A DNA stretch of 64,000 nucleotides from assembly GCF_000473265.1 (NCBI RefSeq), contig NZ_KI421511.1, positions 6,589,909-6,653,908 of the forward strand, written 5' to 3'. Both the position numbers and the translations under genes were made by a program. Below the pieces are notes generated by a model that made no database searches, was not told the DNA's origin, and saw only the letters and a program-made list of their open reading frames with translations. The stretch is from Amycolatopsis thermoflava N1165. Lineage in GTDB: Bacteria > Actinomycetota > Actinomycetes > Mycobacteriales > Pseudonocardiaceae. Shown here in pieces: positions 1 to 8,307 of this stretch; the first letter of the stretch is position 1, and every line of letters starts with the position of its first letter.

Positions 1-1
1 G

Positions 2-82
2 GGCTACCGGCTGCCCCTGCGCGGGGTGACGAGGGTTGACGCTTTCGAGTACAAGGTGCCCCCGCACTTAGCGAATTCTTAG
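2..82 (+). CDS. possible 3' end of a gene entering from the left
   Basis: Frame 2 is open from the window edge to a TAG at 80-82 and gives about 26 residues ending in HLANS. The composition (G, Y, R, L, D, F, E, K) looks more like protein than the low-complexity sequence that follows. The fragment is too short to assign to a family, and it could be a chance open frame. The GC-rich repeat block begins about 100 bases further on. Confidence 0.25.
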   Translation, partial: GYRLPLRGVTRVDAFEYKVPPHLANS

Positions 83-177
83 CGATGGATCTTGCGGAGG
101 GCGTATGGTCCGGCTTGGCCGTCTGGCGCAGTGGGGGAGCGTCAGACGGCCGCTTCGCGTTTCGGCTGGTTGGCCGT

Positions 178-860
178 GGGGGTTGCTCCAGACGCGCTGA
201 AAGGCGCCGCGCGCCGCCGCGCGCCGCCGCGCCGCGGCGAGCCGCCTCGTGGCGGACCGCGCCGCACCGTGCCGGGCCGAGCCGCGCCATGGCCCGCCGT
301 GCCGCCGTGCCGCGCCGTGTCGGGCCGCGCTGGCACCGCGAGCCGCACCGCGCAGGAAGCGAGCCGCGCCGGGCGGCTGTGCCGCACCGGGGCGCACCGA
401 ATCCGCCGTGAGCCCGCCCGTGCCAGGCCGCGCTGTGCTGGGCCGCGCCATGGCGTGCGGGGCCGGGCCGTGCCGTGCCGTGCTGTCGAGCCGCACTCTG
501 CGCGGCCGTGCCGTGCCGCGCCGTGTCGGGCCGAGCTGGCACCGCGAGCCGCACCGCGCAGGAAGCGAGCCGCGCCGGGCGGCTGTGCCGCACCGGGGCG
601 CACCGAATCCGCCGTGAGCCCGCCCGTGCCAGACCGCGCTGTGCCGGGCCGCGCCCAGGCGTGCCGTGCTGCCGAGCCGCACTCTGCGCGGCCGTGCCGA
701 GCCGCGCCGTGCCGGGCCGCGCTGGCACCGCGAGCCGCACCGCGCAGGAAGCGAGCCGCACCCTGCGCGGCCGCGCTGCACTAAGCCGCGCCGCAGCGAG
801 CTGCGCAGTGCCGGGCCGAGCCGCGCCATGTCGCGCGGTGCCCGATCGCGCCGCCCCGAG
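178..860. repeat. GC-rich degenerate tandem repeat block, no credible gene
   Basis: About 680 bases built from short GCCGTGCC / GCCGCGCC-type words, arranged in a longer unit. The segment beginning TGGCACCGCGAGCCGCACCG occurs at 331, 537 and 723, so the spacings are 206 and 186 bases. Copies one and two stay nearly identical for about 95 bases; copy three is truncated. Long frames are open on both strands, but their products are Ala/Arg/Pro/Gly strings of the kind such base composition gives by chance, so I do not call genes here. It lies between a possible gene end at 82 and the 3' end of the minus-strand gene at 879. Confidence 0.7.
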
Positions 861-878
861 CCGGCAGCACCGACCAAC

Positions 879-1760
879 TCACTGGTCGAACAGGTTCACT
901 TCCGGCGTGATCTCCAGCAGCTCGTGCACCGGGCGGCCGCGGCGGCCGTCGATCGTCGTCGTGCGGACCACCCTCAGCCGGGCGGTCACCGGGCGGTCCA
1001 GGTTCTCCTTGATCTGGTCCAGCAGGTCCGGCGCCACCGCACCCTGGATCGTCCCGCCGGACTCGCGCTCCAGGTAGAAGATCCGGCGGCGCGTGCGCAC
1101 ACCGTCGAGCCGGCCGGTCACCGTCTCGTAGCCGACTTCCTCCCGCGACTCCCGCAGGCTGTTGTGCAGCACCTTCGCCTGGTCGGTCGTCATGCTGCGG
1201 GTCACGTCCTCGCCGGCCGTCGGCGTCAGCTGCAGCCCGATGCCGGTGTTCTTGACGACCGCGCTGACGATGTCGCTCACCGCGTTGCGCACCGTGTCCC
1301 GCTGCAGCAGCACCGCGTCCAGTGCGCCGTCGTCGGAGCCGTTCGCGGGCAGGAAGTCGCACAGCTCCTTCACCGCGCGCTCGGACAGCGTCTCGATCCC
1401 GTCGTGGATCAACGCGTCGTCCGGCGCCGGCTCCGGGAAGCCGAAGAAGATCGTGTTGCCCGCCTGCCCGCGCTGGATCAGCGGCGCCTTGTCGCGGTCG
1501 GTCTGCTGGACGTAGGTGATCTCGCCCTGCGGGTTGCGGATGATGTGCCCGACCTTCGCCGTCGCGTCCTGCAGCGCCCGGCTGATGTCGGAGAACGTGT
1601 AGGCGTCCAGGTTCGTCGACCCGAGCATCGACACACGCAGCAACGGCGACCGGGACGTGCGCTCGAACTTCGCGTGCGCGGCCATCGCCGACGCGCGCGC
1701 CAGATCGTCCAGCCACGTGCCGCCCGGGATCTCGTCGGCGATCCGGCGGAAGTCCATCAT
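879..1760 (-). CDS. hypothetical protein coupled to a DUF6932 gene
   Basis: A protein of 293 residues that I do not recognise. It has no signal peptide or membrane segment, so it is likely cytoplasmic. The N-terminal part is mostly helical in appearance. The last 80 residues (from about GRLDGVRTRRRIFYLE to LLEITPEVNLF) look like a small beta-rich domain with a conserved-looking LDQIKENLDRPVTARL stretch. The ATG at 1760 is chosen because it overlaps the TGA of the upstream gene by one base (TGATG) and has GAGGTGGTG just upstream; a longer frame reaching 1817 lies inside the upstream gene. Tight coupling suggests the two proteins act together. A toxin-antitoxin or defence-like role is only a guess from the partner's family. 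Confidence 0.75.
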   Translation of the reverse strand: MMDFRRIADEIPGGTWLDDLARASAMAAHAKFERTSRSPLLRVSMLGSTNLDAYTFSDISRALQDATAKVGHIIRNPQGEITYVQQTDRDKAPLIQRGQAGNTIFFGFPEPAPDDALIHDGIETLSERAVKELCDFLPANGSDDGALDAVLLQRDTVRNAVSDIVSAVVKNTGIGLQLTPTAGEDVTRSMTTDQAKVLHNSLRESREEVGYETVTGRLDGVRTRRRIFYLERESGGTIQGAVAPDLLDQIKENLDRPVTARLRVVRTTTIDGRRGRPVHELLEITPEVNLFDQ

Positions 1761-2239
1761 CACCACACCACCTCGGGGAACCCGCGGCGCCCTTCGTACG
1801 ACCAGGTGTTGGCCCACGTCTCCTCGTCACCGGGGAAACACAGGAACCCGTCGAGCAGACCGCCGACGGGTTGTACCTGATCGAGGTACATCGCGGGCTG
1901 CCCGACGATGACCCCGCGCAGGGTCAGCAGCCCGTACAGCGCGTCCCGCACCCGGCCCGTCATGCGCTTGAGGCTGCCCCAGTCGTCCGGGATCAGCACG
2001 ACGTCGAGCCCGCTGGGCACGTCGGGGGTGCGGGTGATGAACTGCCCGCCGATCCAGGCGCGGCCGCTCGGGATGATCCGGGCGACCGCGCCGAGATAGC
2101 TGTTCAGAGCGCTGAACAGGATCTCGCGGGCGTTCTGGTGCGGCGCGTCGAAGACGAGACGTTCGTAGATGTCGGCCACGTCCGCCGGAAGCCGCCCAGT
2201 CGGCAGAACCCCCTCCGGGGTCCAATGGGGCAGCGGCAT
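1760..2239 (-). CDS. DUF6932-like protein (possible nucleotidyltransferase fold)
   Basis: 159 residues. The opening (PHWTPEGVLPTGRLPAD) and the central GGQFITRTPDVPSGLDVVLI resemble the DUF6932 group: small proteins that start with a 'leaves G.LP.G' style motif and contain a GSF-T-K-P--D-D element like that of minimal nucleotidyltransferases. In the usual motif two acidic residues follow the G-x-F; here only D in SGLD is clear, so catalytic activity is uncertain. First gene of a two-gene minus-strand operon, fused by a one-base overlap to the hypothetical gene downstream. ATG at 2239 is preceded by a TGATAACT stretch and no clear ribosome site, so translation may be leaderless. Family assignment is by memory of the motif and is moderate. 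Confidence 0.6.
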   Translation of the reverse strand: MPLPHWTPEGVLPTGRLPADVADIYERLVFDAPHQNAREILFSALNSYLGAVARIIPSGRAWIGGQFITRTPDVPSGLDVVLIPDDWGSLKRMTGRVRDALYGLLTLRGVIVGQPAMYLDQVQPVGGLLDGFLCFPGDEETWANTWSYEGRRGFPEVVW

Positions 2240-2323
2240 GTCATGAAGTTATCAGCGACGCGCAGCGTGTCCGTTGAGGGTGGCGGTGGGCGACGGGTGG
2301 GCCTACCAACAGCTGTGTGACGC

Positions 2324-3127
2324 TCAGCTCGCCGGGGCGCGGTCGTCCGACACCGGCGGGTGCACCGCGAACGGCGCCAGCTGCGGCCGCTTCGGCGACA
2401 GCCCGTCGCCCATCGACTCGCCACGCAGCTGCCGCCGGATCCACGGCAGCAGGTGCGTCTTCGTCCACGCCAGGTCCGACCGGCGGTTGGTGATCCAGTC
2501 CGCCCGCGCGTCGACGACCGGCCACGGCTCCCGCCAGTCCTCCGACGTCGGCACGCCCAGCACCTCGGCCGCCCGCAACGCGATCCGCCGGTGGCCCTCG
2601 GCCGTGAAGTGCAGCCTGTCGTCGCTCCAGGCGCGCGGGTCGTGCAGCGGGTCCATCGCCCACAGGTCGACGATCTTGGCGCCGTGCCGGACCGCGCTCG
2701 TCCACAGGTGCGCGTTGTAGATGCCGATCTTGCCGCGCAGCACGCTCATCACCGGCAGGTGCTTGGTGTCCGGCCCGTTGAACACGAGCACGTCCATGCC
2801 CGCCGCGCGCAGCTTGCCGATCACCTCGTCGAGCTGCGCCGCGATCTCGTCCACGTCGGAGCCGGGCACGATCACGTCGTTGCCGCCCGCGCACAGGGTC
2901 ACCAGATCGGGTTTCAGCTCGAGGGCGATGGGTACCTGTTCCTCGATGATCTCGGCGAGCATCTTCCCGCGCAGCGCCAAGTTGGCGTACTGGAAACCGG
3001 GCTGGCCCTCGGCCAGGATCTCGGCGAGCCGGTCCGCCCAGCCGCGGAAGGTCCCGTCCGGGTTGAAGTCGTTGAGACCTTCGGTGAAGCTGTCACCCAG
3101 TGCGACATAGCTGTCGTACTCACGCAC
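2324..3127 (-). CDS. SGNH/GDSL-family hydrolase
   Basis: 267 residues, an esterase/lipase-type serine hydrolase. Block I is VALGDSFTEGL near residue 10 (nucleophile Ser). The oxyanion block with Gly is in ANLALRGK, block III is GGND, and block V is DRLHFTAEGH (Asp and His of the triad). There is no signal peptide or lipobox, so it is probably cytoplasmic. I start it at the GTG at 3127: an AAAGGGGAC ribosome site lies at good spacing just upstream, and homology-like sequence begins at once. The open frame runs on to 3757 without convincing sequence and antisense to the DUF3159 gene. Substrate unknown. Divergent from the membrane protein gene at 3351. Confidence 0.85.
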   Translation of the reverse strand: MREYDSYVALGDSFTEGLNDFNPDGTFRGWADRLAEILAEGQPGFQYANLALRGKMLAEIIEEQVPIALELKPDLVTLCAGGNDVIVPGSDVDEIAAQLDEVIGKLRAAGMDVLVFNGPDTKHLPVMSVLRGKIGIYNAHLWTSAVRHGAKIVDLWAMDPLHDPRAWSDDRLHFTAEGHRRIALRAAEVLGVPTSEDWREPWPVVDARADWITNRRSDLAWTKTHLLPWIRRQLRGESMGDGLSPKRPQLAPFAVHPPVSDDRAPAS

Positions 3128-3350
3128 GCTGCCGTCCCCTTTCGCCAGCACCTGTGTTGATCGCCCCTCGAACAACTCAGCAGGATGCACCTGTAATCCC
3201 GACCTACGCCACCGTCGGTTCAGCGCGAGGTCACAGTCTCTTACGTTGTCGGCCTCCTGAGCTTCTCCATTACCGCCGTCCGCCCGGATCGTGTGGCGAA
3301 GATCTCGATGGTAGCTGCCCGCACCGACAGTTTTGGGGCACGCTGTAGGG

Positions 3351-4004
3351 GTGACCGGACAAGCCACGCCGCAGAGGGAGTCGCTGGGCAGCATCCTGGG
3401 TGGTCGCAAGGGTGCGATCGACGCGAGCCTGCCGCCGCTGGCGTTCGTGGTCGGCTGGCTGGCCACGGGTTCGTCGATCGCGTGGGGCTCGGCCGCGGCG
3501 ATCGCCACTGCCGTGGTGGTCGGCGTCGTCCGCCTGACCCGCGGTGACAAGGCGCGGGCCGTCGTGGTCAGCCTCGCCGCGGTGATCGTGGCCGCCTTGA
3601 TCGCGCTGCACACCGGTCGCGCGCAGGACTTCTTCCTGATCCAGGTGCTGTCCAACGTGGCCAGTGCGTTGCTGTGGGTGACCAGTGTGGTCGTCCGGTG
3701 GCCGCTCCTGGGTGTCGTGGTCGGGTTACTGCTCGGCCAGAAGACCCGCTGGCGCAAGGATCCCGACCTGCTGCGCGCCTACTCGCGGGCGAGTCTGGTG
3801 TGGTCACTGCAGTACGTGCTGCGCGTGGTCGTCTACCTGCCGTTGTGGTGGGCGGGGGAACTGGTCGCGCTGGGCGTCGCGCGCACGGTCATGACCTGGC
3901 CGCTGCAGGCGCTGACGATCGCGGTGAGCGGCTGGGTGCTGTACCGGACGCTGCCGAGGGAGCACCCGGGGCTGCGCGTCGTGTCGGGTTCCGGGCGCGA
4001 ATAA
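3351..4004 (+). CDS. DUF3159 family membrane protein
   Basis: About 217 residues with paired hydrophobic segments (for example PPLAFVVGWLATGSSIAWG, AVVVSLAAVIVAALIALH, PLLGVVVGLLLGQ). It carries the family's characteristic GQKTRWRKDPDLLRAYSRAS loop and a final WVLYRTLPREHPG tail. DUF3159 proteins are integral membrane proteins of actinobacteria with no established function. Start is ambiguous: GTG at 3351 (VTGQATPQ) or TTG at 3333. I prefer GTG because neither has a spaced ribosome site and leaderless GTG starts are common in this group. It converges on nagK, with a short C5/G5 hairpin (about 4010-4022) in between. Confidence 0.8.
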   Translation: MTGQATPQRESLGSILGGRKGAIDASLPPLAFVVGWLATGSSIAWGSAAAIATAVVVGVVRLTRGDKARAVVVSLAAVIVAALIALHTGRAQDFFLIQVLSNVASALLWVTSVVVRWPLLGVVVGLLLGQKTRWRKDPDLLRAYSRASLVWSLQYVLRVVVYLPLWWAGELVALGVARTVMTWPLQALTIAVSGWVLYRTLPREHPGLRVVSGSGRE

Positions 4005-4109
4005 GAGCCCCCGGCGAGGGGGAGGTCCGGGGGCCGCCCAAACCGTACGCCCGGCGGCGGACCCGGCACTCGTGCTCCGCGCACGAAAAACGCCCGGATC
4101 TTTGGTCGG

Positions 4110-5024
4110 TCAGCCTGGACGGCGCGCCGCGGCTTCGCCGAACGCCTCGACGGCGGCCAGCCAGGCCGCGCCCAGCACACCGTCCGAACTGGTGCGGACC
4201 TCGAGCCCGGCCAGCTTCGCCCGCACCCGCTCGCCGACCCGGGAGCCATCGCCGAGGACGCTGCCGACCAGCACCACCGGGGTGTCCTCGCCCGGCTCGC
4301 GGGTCGCCAGCGCGGTCGCGACCAGCAGGTCGGCGGCGCGCTCCACGATGTCCGCCGCGGCCGGGTCGTCGACCGCGACCAACGGCGCGAACCGGGCGAG
4401 GCGGACCGGCGGCTCGGCGTTGGCGACCGTGATCAGCCGCCGCCACGCGTACTTCCGGTCGGTCGCGTCGACCCCGGCCTCGGCCAGCACCGCGGTGGCC
4501 AGCGGGCCGAGGTCGCCGTCCCGGCTCAGCGCGGCCAGCGTGGCACGCACGGCCTCCCGGCCCAGCCAGAACCCGGAGCCCTCGTCGCCGAGCAGCCAGC
4601 CGTAGCCGCCCTCGGTGGCGACCATGCGACGCTTGCGGATCCGGCCCGCGATCGAGCCGGTACCCGCGATCAGCACGGTCCCGTCCGGCGCGTCGGTGGC
4701 GGCGGCGAACGCGACCTCGGCGTCGGTCAGCACCACCACGCGGTCCAGGCCCAGGTCGCGCCAGGTGCGCTCGAACAGGGCCGCGACCGCCGGGTCCGTC
4801 AGCTTCGCGGTGCCGGCCATGCCGACGACGCAAGCGCTGGCCCGGCCGGGGACCTCGGTGGCCGCGCGGATCGCCGCCGCCAGGTTGGCGACCGCCTCCG
4901 CGGGCGGGTGCGAGTTCGGGTTGGCGCCGCCCGCGCGCCCGGCGCCGAGCACCGTGCCGTCCGCGGCCACCGCCAGCGCACGCGTGGACGTGCCACCCGC
5001 GTCGACCCCGAGGACGAACTTCAT
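4110..5024 (-). CDS. nagK: N-acetylglucosamine kinase (BadF/BadG/BcrA/BcrD ATPase family)
   Basis: 304 residues of the ASKHA sugar-kinase fold. The phosphate-1 motif FVLGVDAGGTSTRAL is at residues 3-17, the second phosphate loop is VLIAGTGSIAGR, and the GGYGWLLGDEGSGFWLG segment is typical of GlcNAc kinases of this family. It would phosphorylate GlcNAc (or a muramyl/anhydro sugar) at O6 with ATP in the cytoplasm, feeding amino-sugar catabolism or recycling. The ATG at 5024 overlaps the stop of the upstream SIS gene by four bases (ATGA), so the two are translationally coupled. A DasR site sits before the operon, which supports GlcNAc metabolism. Exact sugar preference is inferred. Confidence 0.85.
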   Translation of the reverse strand: MKFVLGVDAGGTSTRALAVAADGTVLGAGRAGGANPNSHPPAEAVANLAAAIRAATEVPGRASACVVGMAGTAKLTDPAVAALFERTWRDLGLDRVVVLTDAEVAFAAATDAPDGTVLIAGTGSIAGRIRKRRMVATEGGYGWLLGDEGSGFWLGREAVRATLAALSRDGDLGPLATAVLAEAGVDATDRKYAWRRLITVANAEPPVRLARFAPLVAVDDPAAADIVERAADLLVATALATREPGEDTPVVLVGSVLGDGSRVGERVRAKLAGLEVRTSSDGVLGAAWLAAVEAFGEAAARRPG

Positions 5025-6049
5025 CGCGTCCTGGTCACCTTGTTCAGGCCGCGCGGGCGGTCCGGGTCGAAGCCGCGGGCGAGCGCCAGCCCGAGCGCGA
5101 TCCGCTGCACCGGCAGCACCTCCAGCACTGGCGCGAGTTCCTCGGCCACGGACGGTACCGGGATGCGGACCGCGGCGGGCACCTCGCCCGCCGACGACCC
5201 GAGCGCCAGCACGTCGGCGCCGCGTTCGGCGACCGTGGTCAGCACGTCGCGCAGGGCGGCCCCGCCGCGGCCGGTGCCGGTGATCGCCAGCACCGCGGTC
5301 TCCTCGTCGACGGCCGCGACCGGCCCGTGCAGCAGGTCGGCGCCGCTGTACGCGCGGGCGGCGAGGTAGCTGGTCTCGGCGAGTTTGAGCGCGGACTCCA
5401 GCGCGGTGGCGTAGGAGTAGCCGCGTCCGGTGGTGATGATCCGGTCGACGAAGCGGTACCGGTCCACGGCGCGCTGCACGTCGACCTCCAGTGCCTGCCG
5501 CGCTAGCGGTTCGATCTCGGCCGCGGCCGACGAGTCGCCGCCCCGGACGGCGTCGACGAGCAGGTACAGCGCGAGCAGCGTCGCGGAGTACGTCTTGGTG
5601 GCGGCCACCGCGGTCTCGGTGCCGGCGCCGATGTCGACGGCCAGCTCGGCGGCGCCGCCCAGCGGCGAGGCCGGGGTGTTCGTGACCGCGACGGTCAGCG
5701 CGCCCTGCTTGCGGGCGGTCTGGGTGAACTCGAGCAGGTCGGGCGAGCCGCCGCTCTGGCTGACCGACACCAGCAGCACGTCCCGCAGGTCGGGACGCGC
5801 GCCGTAGAGGGTCACCGTGGAGGGCGAGACGAGCCCGGCGGGCAGCCCGAGCAGGACCTCGATGAGGTACTTCGCGTACAGCGCCGCGTGGTCGCTGGAG
5901 CCGCGCGCGGCCAGCAGGGCGAACCGCGGCGGGCGCCGGGAGATGGCGGCGGCGACGTCGGCGATCTCCCCGCGGCGGGCCACCAGACCGCCCAGAACGG
6001 CGGGCTGTTCGGCGATTTCCGCGGCCATGTGCTGTCCGGGGTTGCTCAT
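5021..6049 (-). CDS. SIS-domain aminosugar isomerase/deaminase (GlmS C-domain-like)
   Basis: 342 residues with two tandem SIS sugar-phosphate isomerase domains, lacking the GlmS glutaminase domain. Visible motifs: LLAARGSSDHAALYAKYLIE, VSVSQSGGSPDLLEFTQTAR (phosphosugar-binding SQSGGSxD), TETAVAATKTYSATL and GRGYSYATALESALKLAE. This arrangement matches the DasD/AgaS/FrlB-like group, which converts glucosamine-6-phosphate-type substrates. It forms an operon with nagK (4-base overlap) and is divergent from dasR. ATG at 6049 follows a GAAGGGA ribosome site. The dre operator lies only about 17 bases upstream of the start, so DasR would block transcription of the pair. The exact reaction (deamination or isomerisation) cannot be read from sequence. 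Confidence 0.85.
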   Translation of the reverse strand: MSNPGQHMAAEIAEQPAVLGGLVARRGEIADVAAAISRRPPRFALLAARGSSDHAALYAKYLIEVLLGLPAGLVSPSTVTLYGARPDLRDVLLVSVSQSGGSPDLLEFTQTARKQGALTVAVTNTPASPLGGAAELAVDIGAGTETAVAATKTYSATLLALYLLVDAVRGGDSSAAAEIEPLARQALEVDVQRAVDRYRFVDRIITTGRGYSYATALESALKLAETSYLAARAYSGADLLHGPVAAVDEETAVLAITGTGRGGAALRDVLTTVAERGADVLALGSSAGEVPAAVRIPVPSVAEELAPVLEVLPVQRIALGLALARGFDPDRPRGLNKVTRTR

Positions 6050-6063
6050 GCTGGGTCCCTTCG

Positions 6064-6079
6064 GAGGTCTAGACCAATG
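6064..6079. promoter_or_regulatory. dre operator for DasR
   Basis: GAGGTCTAGACCAATG contains the perfect palindrome GGTCTAGACC (6066-6075), the core of the published DasR-responsive element (ACTGGTCTAGACCACT-like). It lies between the divergent SIS-nagK operon and dasR, 15-25 bases from the SIS start, so it probably controls both. Ligand-dependent release by GlcN-6-P or GlcNAc-6-P is known for DasR and inferred here. Confidence 0.85.
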
Positions 6080-6155
6080 CTACCCCGGGCGCGGTCCCAT
6101 CCGGAAAGGGTAGTTTCATCCTGCGCCGGAGGCGCGGTTCGAGGAGGAGTCGGTC

Positions 6156-6884
6156 ATGTTGGAGTCAGCCACGCGCGGTCAGCGCGAACCGAAGTACTGG
6201 GCGTTGAAGCAGCATCTGCTCGACCTGCTGGAGACGATGCCGCCGGGTTCGCCGATTCCCACCGAACGCTCGCTGGCCACCGAGTTCGCGGTCTCCCGCA
6301 CCACGGTGCGGCAGGCCCTGGCGGACCTGACCGCCGAGGGCAGGCTGCACCGGGTGCAGGGCAAGGGCACGTTCGCCGCCGAGCCGAAGCTCGCGCAGCG
6401 GCTGCAGCTGTCGTCCTACACGGAGGACATGCGGGCGAAGGGGCGCGAGCCGTCGTCGAAGCTGCTGGAGGTCGAGGAGCTGACGGCCGAGCCCGAGCTG
6501 GCGAAGCTGCTCGGCATCCGCAACGGCGCGAAGGTGCTGCGGATGCGCCGGCTCCGGCTGGCCGACGGCGAGCCGATGGCGCTGGAGACCACGCACCTGC
6601 CGCTCGGGCGGTTCCGCGGCCTGCGCAAACACGTGTCGGCGGGCGGTTCCCTGTACGCGGTGTTGCGGGAGCACTACGGCGTGGAGATGGACAGCGCGGA
6701 GGAGACGATCGAGACCGCGCTTGCCGGTCCGCAGGAGGCGGACCTGCTGGGCGCCGACGTCGGCACCCCGATGCTCCTGCTGTCGCGGCATTCGTTCGCC
6801 GCGGACGGCAAACCGGTCGAATTCGTGCGGTCCATCTACCGCGGCGACCGGTACAAGTTCGTGACCACGCTGCGGCGCCCGTAA
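6156..6884 (+). CDS. dasR: GntR/HutC-family regulator DasR
   Basis: 242 residues. The N-terminal winged helix (about 12-80) includes [20 protein letters not shown] and the [12 protein letters not shown] wing. The C-terminal UTRA domain binds effector ([20 protein letters not shown], then [11 protein letters not shown] and the final [10 protein letters not shown]). This sequence closely follows DasR, the global GlcNAc-responsive repressor that ties chitin and amino-sugar use to development and antibiotic production in Streptomyces. GAGGAGG precedes the ATG at 6156. It is divergent from SIS-nagK and shares a perfect dre core with it, implying autoregulation. A terminator hairpin follows the stop. 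Confidence 0.92.
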   Translation: MLESATRGQREPKYWALKQHLLDLLETMPPGSPIPTERSLATEFAVSRTTVRQALADLTAEGRLHRVQGKGTFAAEPKLAQRLQLSSYTEDMRAKGREPSSKLLEVEELTAEPELAKLLGIRNGAKVLRMRRLRLADGEPMALETTHLPLGRFRGLRKHVSAGGSLYAVLREHYGVEMDSAEETIETALAGPQEADLLGADVGTPMLLLSRHSFAADGKPVEFVRSIYRGDRYKFVTTLRRP

Positions 6885-6893
6885 CTCTCCAAG

Positions 6894-6915
6894 ATCCCTT
6901 GCGTTGTCAAGGGAT
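6894..6915 (+). terminator. hairpin terminator after dasR
   Basis: Perfect 8-bp stem ATCCCTTG / CAAGGGAT with a six-base loop (CGTTGT), 10 bases after the dasR stop and followed by TGTTAAG. The U-run is weak, as is common in actinomycetes. Confidence 0.65.
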
Positions 6916-7052
6916 TGTTAAGCCCGTCGTGTCCACTGTGGACGTTGAGAGTGGCCTGCGTCACCATCCGGCAACGCTGGGAGCATCTCAATCGACAAAC
7001 ACGTTGGACACGATGGGGTTAACACGAGAGGGAGAGCGAACACACCGCGATC

Positions 7053-7952
7053 ATGACCGAGGAGAAGGAAGAGAGCGCCGAGAAGAAGTCCGGGCTGTCT
7101 CCGGCGCAGGTGGTGGCGTCGGCGCTGGCCGCGGTGACGGCTGCTTTCCTGGGCTCCACGCTGGGGGTGGCGGGCACGGTCATCGGCGCCGGTGTCGCGA
7201 GCATCGTGACGACCGTGGGTGGCGAGATCTACCTGCGGTCGCTGCGCAGCACGCGGGCGGCCGCGCGCAAGACGGCCGAGCTGCTGGCGGTGGCCGAGAC
7301 ACGGCAGCAGACGAAGGTCGTGCCGCCGGCGGTCGCGCCGCGGTCGACGCACCCGCTGATCAGGCACCAGCAGAACGGGGCGGCGCAGCGAAGACCGGCC
7401 ACGCAGCTGACCGAGATGCCGACGAGGGTCGTGCACCCGATCACGCCACCGCTGTCCGGCACGACGCGCCGGATGCCGGTCGCCGGGCAGGGCGGATCCG
7501 GGGGCGGCGAGAAGACGGTGTTCATCCCGAAGCCGGTGGACCAGCCGGTCGAGGAGGAGGCCGCCCCGCCCGCCGCCGCGAAGCCCTGGTGGAAGAGCCG
7601 GTGGACGCTCGCGGTCGCGACCAGCGTGGCGGCGTTCGTGGTCGGGATGCTGGCGATCACCGGCTTCGAGGCGGCGACCGGGAGCACCGTGTCCGGCGGC
7701 ACCGGGACGACGCTGGGCCGGGTGGTCGGCGGTTCCGGCGGCGCCGAGCCGACGACCACGCAGGTCACGACGGTCACCGAGAGCTCGACGAGCGAGGACG
7801 AGCGGGCGCCGGCGAGCACGAGCAGCGCGCCGACGACGTCGTCCAGCGCCGAGCAGACCGAGTCCCCCGTGACGACGACGCCGAGCACCAGCGTCCAGGA
7901 GACACCGTCCGCCGCATCCGAAACAGCGACGACGGCGCCGAGCAGCCCTTGA
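7053..7952 (+). CDS. membrane protein with Ser/Thr-rich C-terminus, function unknown
   Basis: 299 residues. A charged N-terminus (MTEEKEESAEKKSG) leads into a Gly/Ala-rich hydrophobic stretch (about 22-50, SALAAVTAAFLGSTLGVAGT). A basic cytoplasmic region and a proline-rich linker follow, then a second membrane segment near 187-206 (WTLAVATSVAAFVVGMLAIT), then about 90 residues almost entirely of Ser, Thr, Glu, Ala and Pro. The tail looks like an extracellular mucin-like stalk. The GSTLGVAGTVIGAGVASIVTT motif is shared by many actinobacterial hypothetical proteins. ATG at 7053 has GAGAGGGAGAG somewhat far upstream. It is transcribed away from dasR and ends in a strong terminator. No function is proposed. 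Confidence 0.7.
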   Translation: MTEEKEESAEKKSGLSPAQVVASALAAVTAAFLGSTLGVAGTVIGAGVASIVTTVGGEIYLRSLRSTRAAARKTAELLAVAETRQQTKVVPPAVAPRSTHPLIRHQQNGAAQRRPATQLTEMPTRVVHPITPPLSGTTRRMPVAGQGGSGGGEKTVFIPKPVDQPVEEEAAPPAAAKPWWKSRWTLAVATSVAAFVVGMLAITGFEAATGSTVSGGTGTTLGRVVGGSGGAEPTTTQVTTVTESSTSEDERAPASTSSAPTTSSSAEQTESPVTTTPSTSVQETPSAASETATTAPSSP

Positions 7953-7966
7953 TCCGAAACTGACCA

Positions 7967-7998
7967 CAGGCCCTTCGCGAGTTTTCGCGGAGGGCCTG
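7967..7998. terminator. strong hairpin terminator
   Basis: A 13-bp stem, CAGGCCCTTCGCG with CGCGGAGGGCCTG (one T-G wobble), and a six-base AGTTTT loop, 14 bases after the stop of the gene at 7053-7952. The symmetry would also stop transcription coming from thiE. Confidence 0.8.
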
Positions 7999-8155
7999 AT
8001 TCTTGAGGCCAGCCAAGTGGGGGCCGGCCTCGACGGCGCGGGCGATGTTGCACGAACGGCTCGACAGTCTGCCAGCCGGAGAGCCGGCCGCCTCGATTTG
8101 CCGGGCTGGGTTGACTGTCGCGGGCCACCCCACCACTTGCCGTTACGGCCCGCCA

Positions 8156-8240
8156 CGGCCACGAAGGCCGGGTCGGTCCAGCTGGCCCGCACCGCGCGGG
8201 CGGCTGCGGCGGGATCCTCGCCCCCGGTGGGACCCGCCAC
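8156..8240 (-). pseudogene. decayed copy of the thiE 3' end
   Basis: About 85 bases downstream of thiE repeat the last part of thiE and its 3' flank (8290-8375) at a spacing of about 134-135 bases. CGGCCACGAAGGCC is exact in both. On the minus strand the copy still encodes [15 protein letters not shown], against [15 protein letters not shown] in thiE. The frame has no start or domain of its own. It looks like a tandem duplication that has since diverged, or scar tissue from recombination. Confidence 0.6.
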
Positions 8241-8307
8241 CAGCACCTTGAGCAGCTGGTCGCGTTGATGCCGGACGGCGGCCTCGGCGCGGCCACGAAG
8301 GCCCGGC

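Noticed and set aside
68..1077. Several long open frames on both strands (up to about 270 residues)
   Set aside because: Products are Ala/Arg/Pro/Gly strings produced by the GC-rich repeat; they have no domains and overlap each other on both strands.
3128..3757. N-terminal extension of the SGNH hydrolase frame
   Set aside because: No likeness to the family, antisense to a good membrane protein gene, and a strong ribosome site marks GTG at 3127.
5888..7963. 691-residue frame spanning the dasR region
   Set aside because: Frame-shifted shadow of SIS, dasR and the membrane protein; no motif of its own.
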